Translations under genes and position numbers: made by a program
Origin: Acidimicrobiia bacterium
GTDB lineage: Bacteria > Actinomycetota > Acidimicrobiia > Acidimicrobiales > Acidimicrobilacustridaceae
Direction: 5' to 3'
Assembly (NCBI GenBank): GCA_020832495.1
Contig: JAFIEP010000099.1
Span: 1-64,000, forward strand
DNA length: 64,000 nucleotides
Shown here: positions 7,941-16,255 of the stretch, one piece after another
Position numbering within the stretch: the stretch's first letter is position 1
Layout: every line of letters starts with the position of its first letter
The notes under the pieces: model-generated
Seen by the model: the letters and a program-made list of their open reading frames with translations, nothing else
The model's database searches: none
What the model was told of the DNA's origin: nothing

Positions 7941-9283
7941 CCACCACCGACGTCCCCCTCGGGAACCTCCGGGCGCTGCGGGCGGCCGTCGAGGAGGGCC
8001 TCCCACCTGCAGCGGTGGTGGACGCCGTGCTGGCGCGCATCGACGCCGACTGGGAGCGCAACGCCTGGATCACCGTGGCCGACCCCGACGTGCTGCACGC
8101 CCGTGCGGTGGAGTTGGCCTCGCTGCCCCCCGACCGTCGTGGGCCGCTGCACACCGTGCCGGTGGCGGTGAAGGACAACATCGACGTTGCCGGGCTGCCC
8201 ACCACTGCCGGCTGCCCGGCCTACGCCTACTTCCCGAGCGACGACGCCCCGGTGGTGGCTCGTCTCCTTGCCGCAGGTGCCATCGTGGTGGGCAAGACCA
8301 ACCTCGACCAGTTCGCCACCGGCCTGGTGGGGGTGCGTTCGCCGTACGGGGCGTGCCACAGCGTGCTCGACGAGCGCCTGGTGGCCGGCGGGTCGAGTTC
8401 GGGCTCGGCGGTGGCGGTGGCCGCCGGGCACGTGCCAGTGGCGCTCGGCACCGACACGGCCGGGTCGGGTCGGGTGCCGGCCCAGGCCAACGGACTGGTG
8501 GGGCTGAAGCCGACCAAGGGTCTGGTGCCGCTGCGCGGGGTGGTGCCCGCCTGTTGGTCGCTCGACTGCGTCAGCGTGTTCGCCGCCGACGTCGACGGCG
8601 CCACCGCGGTGCTCGACGTGGTCGCCGGACTCGACCCGCTCGACCGATTCAGCCGCTCGGTGTCGTCGCTGGCCGTGCCCGAGGAGGGCTCGTGGCGCAT
8701 CGGCGTGGCCGCACCGCTCGGTGCGCCGTTCGACAGCGACGACTGGGCCATCGTCGACGAGGCGGCCCGTCGGCTCGCCAGTGCGCTCGGCGCCGCGGGC
8801 GAACCTACGGTCGTGCCGCTCGACGACTTCACCGCCGCCGGCGACCTGCTCTACGGGGGCGCGTGGCTGGCCGAACGCTACGCCTCGGTGGGGACGTTCA
8901 TCGACGACCACCCCGACGAGGTGCACCCCGTCGTGGCCGAACTCATCGGCGGTGCCCGTGACCTGCGCGCCACGCAGGTGTTCGCCGACCAACATCTCCT
9001 GGCCGAACTGCGTCGTCGCACCGCGTCGGTGTGGGACCACATCGACGTGCTCGTCACGCCCACGGCCCCGTCGCTCCCCACCGTCGACGCCGTGTTGGCC
9101 GACCCGATCGCCGAGAACGCCCGGTTGGGAGCGGCCACCACCTTCGTGAACCTGTTGGACCTCGCCGCGCTGTCCCTGCCAGCCGGACGCCGCCCCGACG
9201 GCCGCCCCGCAGGGGTCAGCCTGGTGGCCCCGGCGGGGGCCGACGCGCTGTTGGCCGCCGCGGCCAGAGCCGGCGGGTGGTGA
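7937..9283 (+). CDS. atzF: Allophanate hydrolase, amidase domain only
   Basis: 448 aa, amidase-signature family. The Ser-cisSer-Lys triad is visible: Lys79 (VPVAVKDNID), cis-Ser about 153 (GGSSSGSAVAV) and nucleophile Ser177 (GTDTAGSGRVPAQANGLVGL). The AGSGRVPA form is typical of allophanate hydrolases, which release ammonia and CO2 from allophanate. It is the last gene of the guanidine/urea operon (GTG start in GTGA overlap). Full-length AtzF proteins are about 600 aa and carry a C-terminal domain that completes breakdown of the N-carboxycarbamate intermediate. That domain is absent here and not encoded in the next 140 bp. Confidence 0.9.
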   Translation: MTTTDVPLGNLRALRAAVEEGLPPAAVVDAVLARIDADWERNAWITVADPDVLHARAVELASLPPDRRGPLHTVPVAVKDNIDVAGLPTTAGCPAYAYFPSDDAPVVARLLAAGAIVVGKTNLDQFATGLVGVRSPYGACHSVLDERLVAGGSSSGSAVAVAAGHVPVALGTDTAGSGRVPAQANGLVGLKPTKGLVPLRGVVPACWSLDCVSVFAADVDGATAVLDVVAGLDPLDRFSRSVSSLAVPEEGSWRIGVAAPLGAPFDSDDWAIVDEAARRLASALGAAGEPTVVPLDDFTAAGDLLYGGAWLAERYASVGTFIDDHPDEVHPVVAELIGGARDLRATQVFADQHLLAELRRRTASVWDHIDVLVTPTAPSLPTVDAVLADPIAENARLGAATTFVNLLDLAALSLPAGRRPDGRPAGVSLVAPAGADALLAAAARAGGW

Positions 9284-9307
9284 CCGGCCGCTCGCCTGTC
9301 CACCGAG

Positions 9308-9354
9308 CACGGCACGTCCACCGGCCAGGGCTGGGTCACCGGCCACGGCACGTC
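9308..9354 (+). repeat. Nested short direct repeats after allophanate hydrolase
   Basis: cacggcacgtc occurs at 9308-9318 and 9344-9354, with two copies of caccggcca between. This A-B-B-A order lies in the 144-bp gap before the LLM gene. No function can be assigned. Confidence 0.6.
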
Positions 9355-9371
9355 GCTGATCGGCAGGGTGT

Positions 9372-9385
9372 ACCGCTGCAGCGGT
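9372..9385. promoter_or_regulatory. 14-bp perfect palindrome upstream of the LLM gene
   Basis: ACCGCTGCAGCGGT is its own reverse complement and lies 42 nt before the TTG start. It may be an operator or chance in GC-rich DNA. Confidence 0.3.
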
Positions 9386-9427
9386 GCATTCGACCAGTGT
9401 GCTCAACTGATCGTCGAGGAGGCCCCC

Positions 9428-10366
9428 TTGGCACCGTCGCGTCCGTTCCGTTTCGCCATCACCACCCACGGGGTGCGCACCGCCACCGCCTGGAAACGCT
9501 TGTGTCGGCGCGCCGAGGCGCTCGGCTACGACTCGGTCCTCATGTCGGACCATGCCGACAACCCGCTGTCGCCCGTCCCGGCCTTGGCCGTGGCCGCCCA
9601 GGTCACCCGCACCCTGCGGGTGGGCACGCTCGTGCTGTGTAACGACTTCCGCCACCCTGTGTTCGCGGCCAAGGAATTGGCCACGCTCGACGTGCTGTCG
9701 GGTGGTCGACTCGAGTGGGGTGTGGGCGCTGGCTGGTTACCCAAGGACTACGAGACCACGGGCTTGACCATGGACGAGCGAGGGGTGCGCGTCGAGCGCC
9801 TGGCCGAGTCGATCGCCGCGACCAAGGCGCTGTTCACCGGGGAGCGCGTCACGTTCGATGGCGTCCACGTGCAGGTGCAGGGCCTCGTCGGCCGGCCCGA
9901 ACCGGTGCAGCGCCCCCACCCGCCCCTCTTGATCGGCGGGGCAGGGCCGCGCATGCTGCGGCTGGCCGGACGCGAAGCCGACATCGTGGGCGTGGCACCC
10001 AGCCTTACGACCAAGCCGCTGTTCGGCCGCCCACCACGCGAGACCGTGCCCGAGGCGTTGGACCGCCAGATCGCCGAGGTGCGCCGGGCCGCCGGGGACC
10101 GCTACGAGCAGATCGAGATCAACGTGGTGGCCTTCCCCGCCCAGGTGGTGGACGACCGCCGGGCACGGGCCGAGGAACTGGCCGCACGCGACGGCTCTGA
10201 TCCCGACCAGGTGATGGCGTCGCCCCATGCGCTGTTCGGCAGCGTCGAAGAGATGGTCGACCAGCTGGAACACCAGCGCGAGCGATGGGACATCTCCTAT
10301 GTGGCCGTGCCACATCAGGTGCTCGAGGACCTGGCGCCCGTGGTGGGGCAACTGGCCGGCCGCTGA
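9428..10366 (+). CDS. LLM-class (luciferase-like) F420-dependent oxidoreductase
   Basis: 312 aa, TIM-barrel luciferase-like monooxygenase fold. Seen: PFRFAITTHGVRTATAWK at the N-terminus, GYDSVLMSDHADNPLSPVPAL, RVGTLVLCNDFRHPVFAAKELA, SGGRLEWGVGAGWLPKDYE and PLLIGGAGPRMLRLAGR. This pattern matches the actinobacterial subfamily of probable F420-dependent oxidoreductases. The substrate is unknown. A TTG start at 9428 is preferred because GAGGAGG lies six bases upstream; an ATG at 9368 would add 20 non-conserved residues. It may be co-transcribed with the SnoaL-like gene 40 bp downstream. Confidence 0.88.
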   Translation: MAPSRPFRFAITTHGVRTATAWKRLCRRAEALGYDSVLMSDHADNPLSPVPALAVAAQVTRTLRVGTLVLCNDFRHPVFAAKELATLDVLSGGRLEWGVGAGWLPKDYETTGLTMDERGVRVERLAESIAATKALFTGERVTFDGVHVQVQGLVGRPEPVQRPHPPLLIGGAGPRMLRLAGREADIVGVAPSLTTKPLFGRPPRETVPEALDRQIAEVRRAAGDRYEQIEINVVAFPAQVVDDRRARAEELAARDGSDPDQVMASPHALFGSVEEMVDQLEHQRERWDISYVAVPHQVLEDLAPVVGQLAGR

Positions 10367-10406
10367 GCGGCAGGTGCCACAATGGCCCGACGACCAGGGG
10401 GTGCCA

Positions 10407-10934
10407 ATGGGGGACGAGGGTGCGGGTGACGAGTCGGCGATGACGGCGGTGGCGAGTGCGTCGATCCAGGCGATACAGCGGTGCAAGTACCGCTACCTGC
10501 GGGCGCTCGACCAGAAGGACTGGGACACCCTGGCCGACACGCTCACCGACGACGTCAGTGCTGCCTACGGCGGTGGGGCGCACACCGCCAGCGGGCGCGA
10601 CGCGGTGATGGCCTTCCTGCGTGACGTGCTGGGCGACGAGCGCATCCTCACCAGCCATCGGGTGCACCACCCCGAGATCGAGCTGTTCGGCGACGGCCGG
10701 GCCACAGCCGTGTGGGCCATGGACGACGTGGTGATTCACCAGCCGGCCGGGGTCCTGATCTCCGGCGCGGGCTTCTACGAGGACGAGCTGCGCCGCTGCG
10801 CCGACGGCCAGTGGCGCATCTGTGTGACTGGCTATCGACGCACCTACGAGCAGATGGTGCCCACGGCGTCGATGCCGGGCTGGCAGCTGACGGCGAGCTG
10901 GTGGGAGACCAACGGCCGTTCCTTGCTCGGGTGA
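10407..10934 (+). CDS. SnoaL-like (NTF2 fold) protein
   Basis: 175 aa. It has the conical alpha+beta SnoaL/NTF2-like domain of small polyketide-cyclase or dehydratase relatives: YLRALDQKDWDTLADTLTDD, GRDAVMAFLRDVLG, TSHRVHHPEIELFGDGRATA and the C-terminal strand WRICVTGYRRTYEQM. Members bind or isomerise small hydrophobic compounds, and many have no known function. The start ATG follows AGGGGGTG; an internal ATG at 10440 is a shorter alternative. It lies directly after the LLM oxidoreductase, so a joint role is possible. Confidence 0.75.
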   Translation: MGDEGAGDESAMTAVASASIQAIQRCKYRYLRALDQKDWDTLADTLTDDVSAAYGGGAHTASGRDAVMAFLRDVLGDERILTSHRVHHPEIELFGDGRATAVWAMDDVVIHQPAGVLISGAGFYEDELRRCADGQWRICVTGYRRTYEQMVPTASMPGWQLTASWWETNGRSLLG

Positions 10935-10944
10935 CAGCGCTGGG

Positions 10945-11018
10945 CGCCCTCGACAGGAATCGAACCTGTGGCCTACCGCTTAGGAGGCGGTCGCTCTATC
11001 CAACTGAGCTACGAGGGC
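10945..11018 (-). tRNA. tRNA-Arg(CCU)
   Basis: Full cloverleaf on the minus strand. The acceptor stem GCCCTCG pairs with CGAGGGC. The D arm contains AGCTCAGTTGGATAGAGC. The anticodon stem ACCGC/GCGGT carries the loop CTCCTAA with anticodon CCT, and the T arm is ACAGGTTCGAATCCTGT. The discriminator is G and CCA is not encoded. It reads the rare AGG arginine codon. Confidence 0.97.
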
Positions 11019-11103
11019 GAGCCCGGGACACGACGTAGCGCCGCGCCCGGCGTGTCGATGGTAGCGGCGGGTCGGTGACGCCGAGGAGGTCGGTGTCGCC
11101 GCC

Positions 11104-11802
11104 TCACCGACTGATGCTGTGCGGCGTCCCCCGTCCGCCCGGCAGCGCGCTGTCCGGCCGGTTCGATGTTGGCTCCTGCCCGGCGTGCAGCGCTGCAGCC
11201 GTGACGAGGTGGCTGAGGTTACGAGCCGTCAAGGTCCGCAGTCGCGCCGAGGGCACCGCATCGATCCAGTGGTCGAGTTCCTCGTGGTCGAAGCCCTCGG
11301 GCAGCTCGAGTTCTGGCAGCGTCACCTGCCCGCTGCGCGTCGAGAGCAGATAGACCGTGTCGAAGAGCGCCTTGGCGGGCGTGGCGACCCCCGACCGAAG
11401 GCCGTCGCCCCCGACGAAGCCGCCGAACAGCTCGGGGTGGAGGTGGTGGATCTCGTAGCGATCGAAGGCGGTATCGATGGTCTTTGCCTTGTCCAACGAC
11501 GCAGCGAAGATGTCACGCGGGATCTGTTCGATCATTCCGTGGCGCGACAGGGCGCTCCAGCCGGAGATGTAGCTGGGATAGGGGTCCGTGAGCACCGGGA
11601 GCACCGCGGCGGGGTCGGGCCTGCCGGTCCCCACGTGCCAGACGCCATGTCTGATCTTCGTGATCAGGCCGGTGTTCGCCAGCCGTGCGAGGGTCTTCGA
11701 TGCAACGGGCAGCGACGACCGCCAGGCAGCGGCAGCGTCGTGCGTGGTCACAACCGGGCGTCCGACGCTCACCAGTTGGTGATATCGGTCTGCAGCGCTC
11801 AT
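11104..11802 (-). CDS. abiEi: AbiEi-type antitoxin / transcriptional regulator
   Basis: 232 aa. An N-terminal winged helix (VVTTHDAAAAWRSSLPVASK, LARLANTGLITKIRHGVWHV) precedes the AbiEi C-terminal domain (YPSYISGWSALSRHGMIEQI, VATPAKALFDTVYLLSTRSG). It is the predicted antitoxin of a type IV AbiE system and autorepressor of the operon. The start overlaps the stop of the toxin gene by 4 bp (ATGA) with GGAGG upstream. In characterised AbiE loci the antitoxin comes first; here it follows the toxin. The pair lies beside a tRNA-Arg gene, and codon use looks less GC-extreme than in the neighbours, consistent with transfer. Confidence 0.85.
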   Translation of the reverse strand: MSAADRYHQLVSVGRPVVTTHDAAAAWRSSLPVASKTLARLANTGLITKIRHGVWHVGTGRPDPAAVLPVLTDPYPSYISGWSALSRHGMIEQIPRDIFAASLDKAKTIDTAFDRYEIHHLHPELFGGFVGGDGLRSGVATPAKALFDTVYLLSTRSGQVTLPELELPEGFDHEELDHWIDAVPSARLRTLTARNLSHLVTAAALHAGQEPTSNRPDSALPGGRGTPHSISR

Positions 11803-12629
11803 GTCGTGCCTCCGTTCGGCGGCGTGCCCGCTGCGAGGATCTCCAGATCGCCGGCCACGGCGACGCACATCATGTCCCACTGGGATGCGTCGTAGAGGGC
11901 GGCGAGGTCCGCCTCGATGAACGGGGCGACTTCGCTGACGAAGCTGGCGAACGGGATGGACAGCGCCCGCTCGGCCGCAACGGCGGCGCGTGTGGGGTCG
12001 AGTCCGGTGAGGCCAGATCCGTCTGCGTGGCGCTGTCGGAGCAGAAGGTCGAGATCGAAGACGTCCCGGGCCTTGGTTTCTCGTCGCGTCGCCAGCGCCG
12101 TGATCTTCTGGTTGGTCGCTGCTGTCGGCAGGTAGTGGCGCACGGTCGGTGAGAGGAGCCCGTAGGGCTTCACGACGTCGTTCGGAATCGGCGCGAAGGC
12201 CACGTCGTCGCTCTGGTCGTCTCGACCCGAGAACTCCACCTTCGTTCGGATCAGTTCGTCATGGCCCGTGACGCGCAGTCCGATCTTCCAGCGCAGTGTC
12301 GTGTCGGTCTGCTTGGTGGCGGACACCTCGGCGAGCTCGATCTTGGCCTGCCGTGCGAGCAGTGCCATCTGGGTGCCACCGTCGAGGAGCGCGCCGACCC
12401 GCTTGGCGACCGTCCAGCTCGCCTTACCGTGGAAGTCGAGGTCGACGTCGTTGGAGTAGCGGGGGCTGCCGAAGAAGTAGCGAAGGTTCGCTCCACCCTT
12501 GAGGGTGCACCAGTCAGCGTCACCCGCTACCAGGACGCGCAGGAAGAGCAGGTGGAAGATCTCGATGATCTGTGCCTGACTGCGCTGGGCCACGGCAATA
12601 ACGATGCCAATTGTTGTCCTCTGCGTCAA
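11799..12629 (-). CDS. abiEii: AbiEii-type nucleotidyltransferase toxin
   Basis: 276 aa. It has the DNA-polymerase-beta-like nucleotidyltransferase core of AbiEii toxins: LKGGANLRYFFGSPRYSNDV followed by DLDFHG (metal-binding D-x-D), and LIRTKVEFSGRDD with a further acidic residue. The family transfers nucleotides to RNA targets and blocks growth, giving phage abortive infection. The TTG start lies directly after an in-frame TAG, so nothing longer is possible. A GTG at 12593 is an alternative, and an operator-like inverted repeat overlaps the TTG. No Shine-Dalgarno is visible for either. It is the first gene of the pair. Confidence 0.82.
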   Translation of the reverse strand: MTQRTTIGIVIAVAQRSQAQIIEIFHLLFLRVLVAGDADWCTLKGGANLRYFFGSPRYSNDVDLDFHGKASWTVAKRVGALLDGGTQMALLARQAKIELAEVSATKQTDTTLRWKIGLRVTGHDELIRTKVEFSGRDDQSDDVAFAPIPNDVVKPYGLLSPTVRHYLPTAATNQKITALATRRETKARDVFDLDLLLRQRHADGSGLTGLDPTRAAVAAERALSIPFASFVSEVAPFIEADLAALYDASQWDMMCVAVAGDLEILAAGTPPNGGTT

Positions 12630-12635
12630 CTATTG
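12608..12635. promoter_or_regulatory. Inverted repeat at the AbiE promoter/start
   Basis: CAATTGTTG and CAACTATTG form 9-bp arms (8 of 9 paired) around a 10-nt spacer. It is AT-rich against the background. AbiEi antitoxins autorepress by binding inverted repeats at their promoter, so this is the best operator candidate. Confidence 0.5.
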
Positions 12636-12668
12636 GGAGCGTAAATGCCACCCACCTGCTCGTGTCAC

Positions 12669-15600
12669 TCAGCGGAGCCGCAGGGTGACCAGCTCGAAGG
12701 CCCGTAGCTCCAACTCGACGGTGCTGTCGACCACCGCCACGTCGTCGCCCGGTTGCGGCGCCTCGAGCAGGTCCACGCGCGTGGCGCTGGTGGCGCTGCC
12801 CACGTGCAGCCTGGCCGAGCGGGCGCCGCCGAAGGCCTCGTGGAGCCGCACGATCAGGCCGTCGCCGTCGTCGGCCGCCTTCACCGCGGTGAGGACCACG
12901 CCGGGGTCGTCCACGTCGACGATGGACTGCCGGCTGGGCAGCGTGTTGTCGCTGTGTGCGATCGGCCGCACGTGCAGCGGGGCGTTGAAGGCGTGGGCCT
13001 CGGCGATCACACCACCGTCGGTGGGCCCACCGCCGTGGGGGTACACGGCGTAGGCCAGCTCGTGGTGTCCCCGGTCGGCCACGGGGTCGGGCCATGTGGG
13101 GGATCGCAGCAGCGAGATGCGCACCGTCGAACCGACCACGTCGTGGCCGTAGCGCGAGTCGTTCAGTACGGCCACCCCGAAGCCGTCCTCGCTGACGTCC
13201 ACCCAGGTGTGGGCGCAGGTCTCGAAGCGGGCCCGGTCCCAGCTGGTGTTGCGGTGCGTCGGCCGCACCACGTGGCCGAACTGGATCTCGTGCGTGGCCG
13301 CGGTGGCGCGCACATTGCACGGGAAGGCCACCTTGAGCAGCTTGTGCTCCTCGTGCCAGTCGATGGCACACCGCACCTCCAGCCGCTGCGAGCCACGTGC
13401 CAGCACCAGGTGTTGCTCCACCCGAGAGTCGCCGAACCGGCGGAGCACCTCGAGCACGGCGCGGTGCTCGCTCGACTCGACCAGCTCGACGTGGTCCACG
13501 TCAACGAGGTCGACGCCCGTGTCCATTGCTTCGACGTCGACGTCCCAAGCATCCCACTCGCGCGGTCGGTCCTCGAGCAACTGCAGGACGTTGGCGGCGG
13601 CGCCGGGTGCGACCGCCTCGCGCCCGGTCGGCTGATGCACGATCGAACGCACCAGCCCGGCGTCGTCCCATTCGACGCGCAGCAGCCCGTTCTCCATACA
13701 CCCGTCGCCGGCGCGCACCGGCGGTCCGAGGTCGTCGAGTGGAGCATCGAGGTCGACGACCGCCCAGCCGCACGCCGGGGCGCTGGCGCGCACGAGCGCA
13801 CCGTCGAGCTCGACCACCTCATCGCGGGCGAACCCCAGCCCGTTGGCCACCAGCGCCGGGCGGGCCACGTCGCCGGCGTCGACTCGGGTGGCCAGCGCGT
13901 CGAGCGCCGCGTCGCGCAGGCGCGCAGTGGTGGCTCGCAGCGCCGCGTAGTCGGCGTGGGTGTCCTCGTAGACCCAGTTGATCGACGATCCCGGGATGAT
14001 GTCGTGGAACTGGTGCAACAGCAGCGTCTCCCAGGCCTGCGCCAGTTCGGCGGAGGGGAGGGGTTCGCCGAGCAGCGAGTGCGCGGCGTACGCCCACAGC
14101 TCGACGTCGAACAGCGCACGCTCGAGCTGACGGTTGCCCTTCTTCACCTCGGCGTGGGTGGTGTAGGTGCCGCGGTGCAACTCGAGGTAGAGCTCACCCA
14201 CCCACACCGGTAGGTCGCCGCCGTTGGCCTCGTAGTCGGCGGCCTCGGCGCGTAGCGCGGCGATGGCGTCTGCGGCGGTGGTGCGTTCGACACGGCCGAC
14301 GCCGGCCAGGTCGGCCATGGCGCCGCTGCGCCACAGCATGTCGGCGTCGGGGCCGCCACCGCCGTCGCCGTGTCCGTAGAGGTAGACCTGTCGTTGGAGG
14401 ACGTCACGCTGGGCGTACCCGTCGCCGGCATGGCGCAGGTTCGGTACCGAGAAGTCGCCGTTGTAGGTGTCCGCCGGCGGGAAGTGGGTGAAGATCCGTG
14501 TGCCGTCGATGCCCTCCCACCAGAAGGTGTGGTGCGGGAAGCGGTTGGTGTCGTTCCACGACAGCTTCTGGGTGAGGAACCAGTCAACGCCTGCCGCAGC
14601 GAGGATCTGGGGGAGCGCGGCCGAGTACCCGAACACGTCGGGGAGCCACAGGCCGTCGACCTCGACGCCGAGTTCGTCGCGCCAGAAGCGCATGCCGTGC
14701 ACCAACTGGCGGACGAGCGATTCGCCCGAGGGCACGTTGCAGTCCGGTTCGACCCACATGGCGCCCACGGGTTCGAAGCGTCCGGCGGCGACGTGCGTTC
14801 GCAGGCGTTCCCACAGTTCGGGCTGGGTGTCACGCACCCAGGCCAGTTGCTGGGGTTGCGACGCGGCGAAGGCGTAGGCGGGGTCGCGTTCGATGAAGGT
14901 GGCAGCGGTGGAGAAGGTGCGCACCACCTTCCGCTTCGTCTCCCGGAGCGGCCACAGCCACGCCGTGTCGATGTGGGCGTTGCCGACCGCCTGGAACCGT
15001 GGGGCCCACCCGTTGCAGCCGACCTCGAGCACGGCACCGAGCACCGCAGTGGCAGCGGCCACGGCCGTCGGCGTCAAACCCTCGGCGTCGATGGTCGCGC
15101 ACGCTGCCTCGAGCGCGGCGCTCGCCTCGTCGGCTCGCTCACCGCCGACCCATGTCGCCACCTCTCGGGCCACCTGCCACCGGCGGACCAACTCCTCGAC
15201 GTCCCGGTCGACGATCGCCAGGTGGCAGCGCCGCAACACCAGCTTCGGTTCGCCGTGGTGGTCAGGTGCCAACAAGGCGCCCGGATCGCCCGGCAGCGCC
15301 GGGGGGTTGGCTGCCGCCTCGATGTAGAGATCGACCGGTTCGCCGCCGGCTGCGGGCGAGGCCACCAGCACCTCGCGGTGGTTGGGGCTGATGCCCTGGG
15401 TGGGTGTGCCGTCGATCCAGACCTGGCCTTCGGCGCCGAACCCGGTGGCGCCCCCGAAGCCGAGGTGCACCACCAACGCGACCTCCCGCCCGGCCCATTC
15501 ATCGGGCACGGTGGTGGTCACGTGGAACCAGGTGGTGTCCCAGTCGGGACCCCAGGGGTCACCCTCGGCGAACGGCTCGAATGATCCGGCGACCGCCTCG

Positions 15601-15737
15601 GCGAAGGGCACGGGTTCACCGTGGAGATGGTTCGCGGTGACGGTGACGTCTCGGCGGTCGGGCCACCGTCCGGGCTTGACGACCGTGGCCAACATGTGGT
15701 CGACGTGTTCGAGGCGCTCAGCGCTTGTCGTGGTCAC
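12669..15737 (-). CDS. GH38 alpha-mannosidase
   Basis: 1022 aa, full length for bacterial class II-type alpha-mannosidases. An N-terminal beta domain (1-240) is followed by the catalytic barrel. This has zinc ligands His255 and Asp257 (GNAHIDTAWLWPLRETKRK), nucleophile Asp367 (GLWLPDVFGYSAALPQI) and His456 (YGHGDGGGG). A long beta-sandwich C-terminal half follows (RVEQHLVLARGSQRLEVRCA). It hydrolyses alpha-mannosides. No signal peptide is seen, so it is probably cytoplasmic and acts on imported or internal mannosyl oligosaccharides. The GTG start has TAGCCT six bases upstream and no ribosome site (leaderless). It is monocistronic. Confidence 0.95.
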   Translation of the reverse strand: MTTTSAERLEHVDHMLATVVKPGRWPDRRDVTVTANHLHGEPVPFAEAVAGSFEPFAEGDPWGPDWDTTWFHVTTTVPDEWAGREVALVVHLGFGGATGFGAEGQVWIDGTPTQGISPNHREVLVASPAAGGEPVDLYIEAAANPPALPGDPGALLAPDHHGEPKLVLRRCHLAIVDRDVEELVRRWQVAREVATWVGGERADEASAALEAACATIDAEGLTPTAVAAATAVLGAVLEVGCNGWAPRFQAVGNAHIDTAWLWPLRETKRKVVRTFSTAATFIERDPAYAFAASQPQQLAWVRDTQPELWERLRTHVAAGRFEPVGAMWVEPDCNVPSGESLVRQLVHGMRFWRDELGVEVDGLWLPDVFGYSAALPQILAAAGVDWFLTQKLSWNDTNRFPHHTFWWEGIDGTRIFTHFPPADTYNGDFSVPNLRHAGDGYAQRDVLQRQVYLYGHGDGGGGPDADMLWRSGAMADLAGVGRVERTTAADAIAALRAEAADYEANGGDLPVWVGELYLELHRGTYTTHAEVKKGNRQLERALFDVELWAYAAHSLLGEPLPSAELAQAWETLLLHQFHDIIPGSSINWVYEDTHADYAALRATTARLRDAALDALATRVDAGDVARPALVANGLGFARDEVVELDGALVRASAPACGWAVVDLDAPLDDLGPPVRAGDGCMENGLLRVEWDDAGLVRSIVHQPTGREAVAPGAAANVLQLLEDRPREWDAWDVDVEAMDTGVDLVDVDHVELVESSEHRAVLEVLRRFGDSRVEQHLVLARGSQRLEVRCAIDWHEEHKLLKVAFPCNVRATAATHEIQFGHVVRPTHRNTSWDRARFETCAHTWVDVSEDGFGVAVLNDSRYGHDVVGSTVRISLLRSPTWPDPVADRGHHELAYAVYPHGGGPTDGGVIAEAHAFNAPLHVRPIAHSDNTLPSRQSIVDVDDPGVVLTAVKAADDGDGLIVRLHEAFGGARSARLHVGSATSATRVDLLEAPQPGDDVAVVDSTVELELRAFELVTLRLR

Positions 15738-15743
15738 CCTCGC

Positions 15744-15749
15744 AGGCTA
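15744..15749 (-). promoter_or_regulatory. -10 element of leaderless mannosidase promoter
   Basis: TAGCCT on the minus strand, 6 nt before the GTG at 15737. Confidence 0.55.
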
Positions 15750-15831
15750 ATCGTGCGCCGCGGCACCATTTCCGTGTCCGCTGGGTGGTGGTCGTGGTGC
15801 TCGTGCTGGTGCTGGTGCACCCGCGGTCACG

Positions 15832-15837
15832 TACTGT
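15832..15837 (+). promoter_or_regulatory. -10-like element for the 99-aa membrane protein gene
   Basis: TACTGT 57 nt before the ATG at 15895. This would give a leader of about 50 nt carrying the GAGGAGGAG ribosome site. The -35 is not clear. Confidence 0.35.
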
Positions 15838-15894
15838 GGGATGTGGAGCCTGTGGGCCACGCCGCTCGGGTCCGACCACGACGAGGAGGAGAGC

Positions 15895-16194
15895 ATGGTG
15901 CTCACGATCGAGGATGCGTTGGATCTGGTGCACGAGAAGGGACCGTCACTGCGCCCCGTCTTCGACGAGGCGCGCGAGAAGGTGAGCGACGTTGCCGGCT
16001 CGGTGCGTCCCACCATCAGTGGGCCTTCCCGCCCCACGATCGGGGACGCGGTGGACCTGGTGCGCAGTGACCCCCGGGCACGGCTGGCGGTGGTGTTCGT
16101 CGCCGCGTTCGCCTTCTCGGCCGGTTTCGTGATGGGAACCGTCCTGGCGCAGGCCGCTGGCGACGACGAACCCGCGGACGCCGCTGATCGCTGA
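15895..16194 (+). CDS. Small single-pass membrane protein, unknown function
   Basis: 99 aa. A polar N-terminal part (LTIEDALDLVHEKGPSLRP) is followed by one transmembrane helix at about residues 63-85 (ARLAVVFVAAFAFSAGFVMG) and an acidic C-tail. The phrase IxDAxDLVxxxP appears twice (residues 4-15 and 49-60), suggesting a short internal duplication. The ATG follows GAGGAGGAG; an upstream in-frame ATG at 15841 lacks a ribosome site. No family is recognised. Confidence 0.7.
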   Translation: MVLTIEDALDLVHEKGPSLRPVFDEAREKVSDVAGSVRPTISGPSRPTIGDAVDLVRSDPRARLAVVFVAAFAFSAGFVMGTVLAQAAGDDEPADAADR

Positions 16195-16255
16195 GCCTCG
16201 GCGGCTGACTGTCGACCGTTGCCCGCCGACCGGTGCGGTCGTTGGGTGACTCTGT

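Noticed and set aside
4368-8006. 1212-aa minus-strand ORF opposite the carboxylase
   Set aside because: His/Gly/Arg-rich translation typical of antisense frames in high-GC genes; the plus strand carries a complete, motif-rich enzyme.
10945-12668. tRNA-linked integrative element carrying the AbiE genes
   Set aside because: No integrase, no duplicated tRNA 3' end and the genes lie on the 5' side of the tRNA; only proximity supports it.
13501-13773. Short ORFs inside the mannosidase gene
   Set aside because: All are alternate-frame shadows of the intact GH38 frame, which has all catalytic residues and no break.
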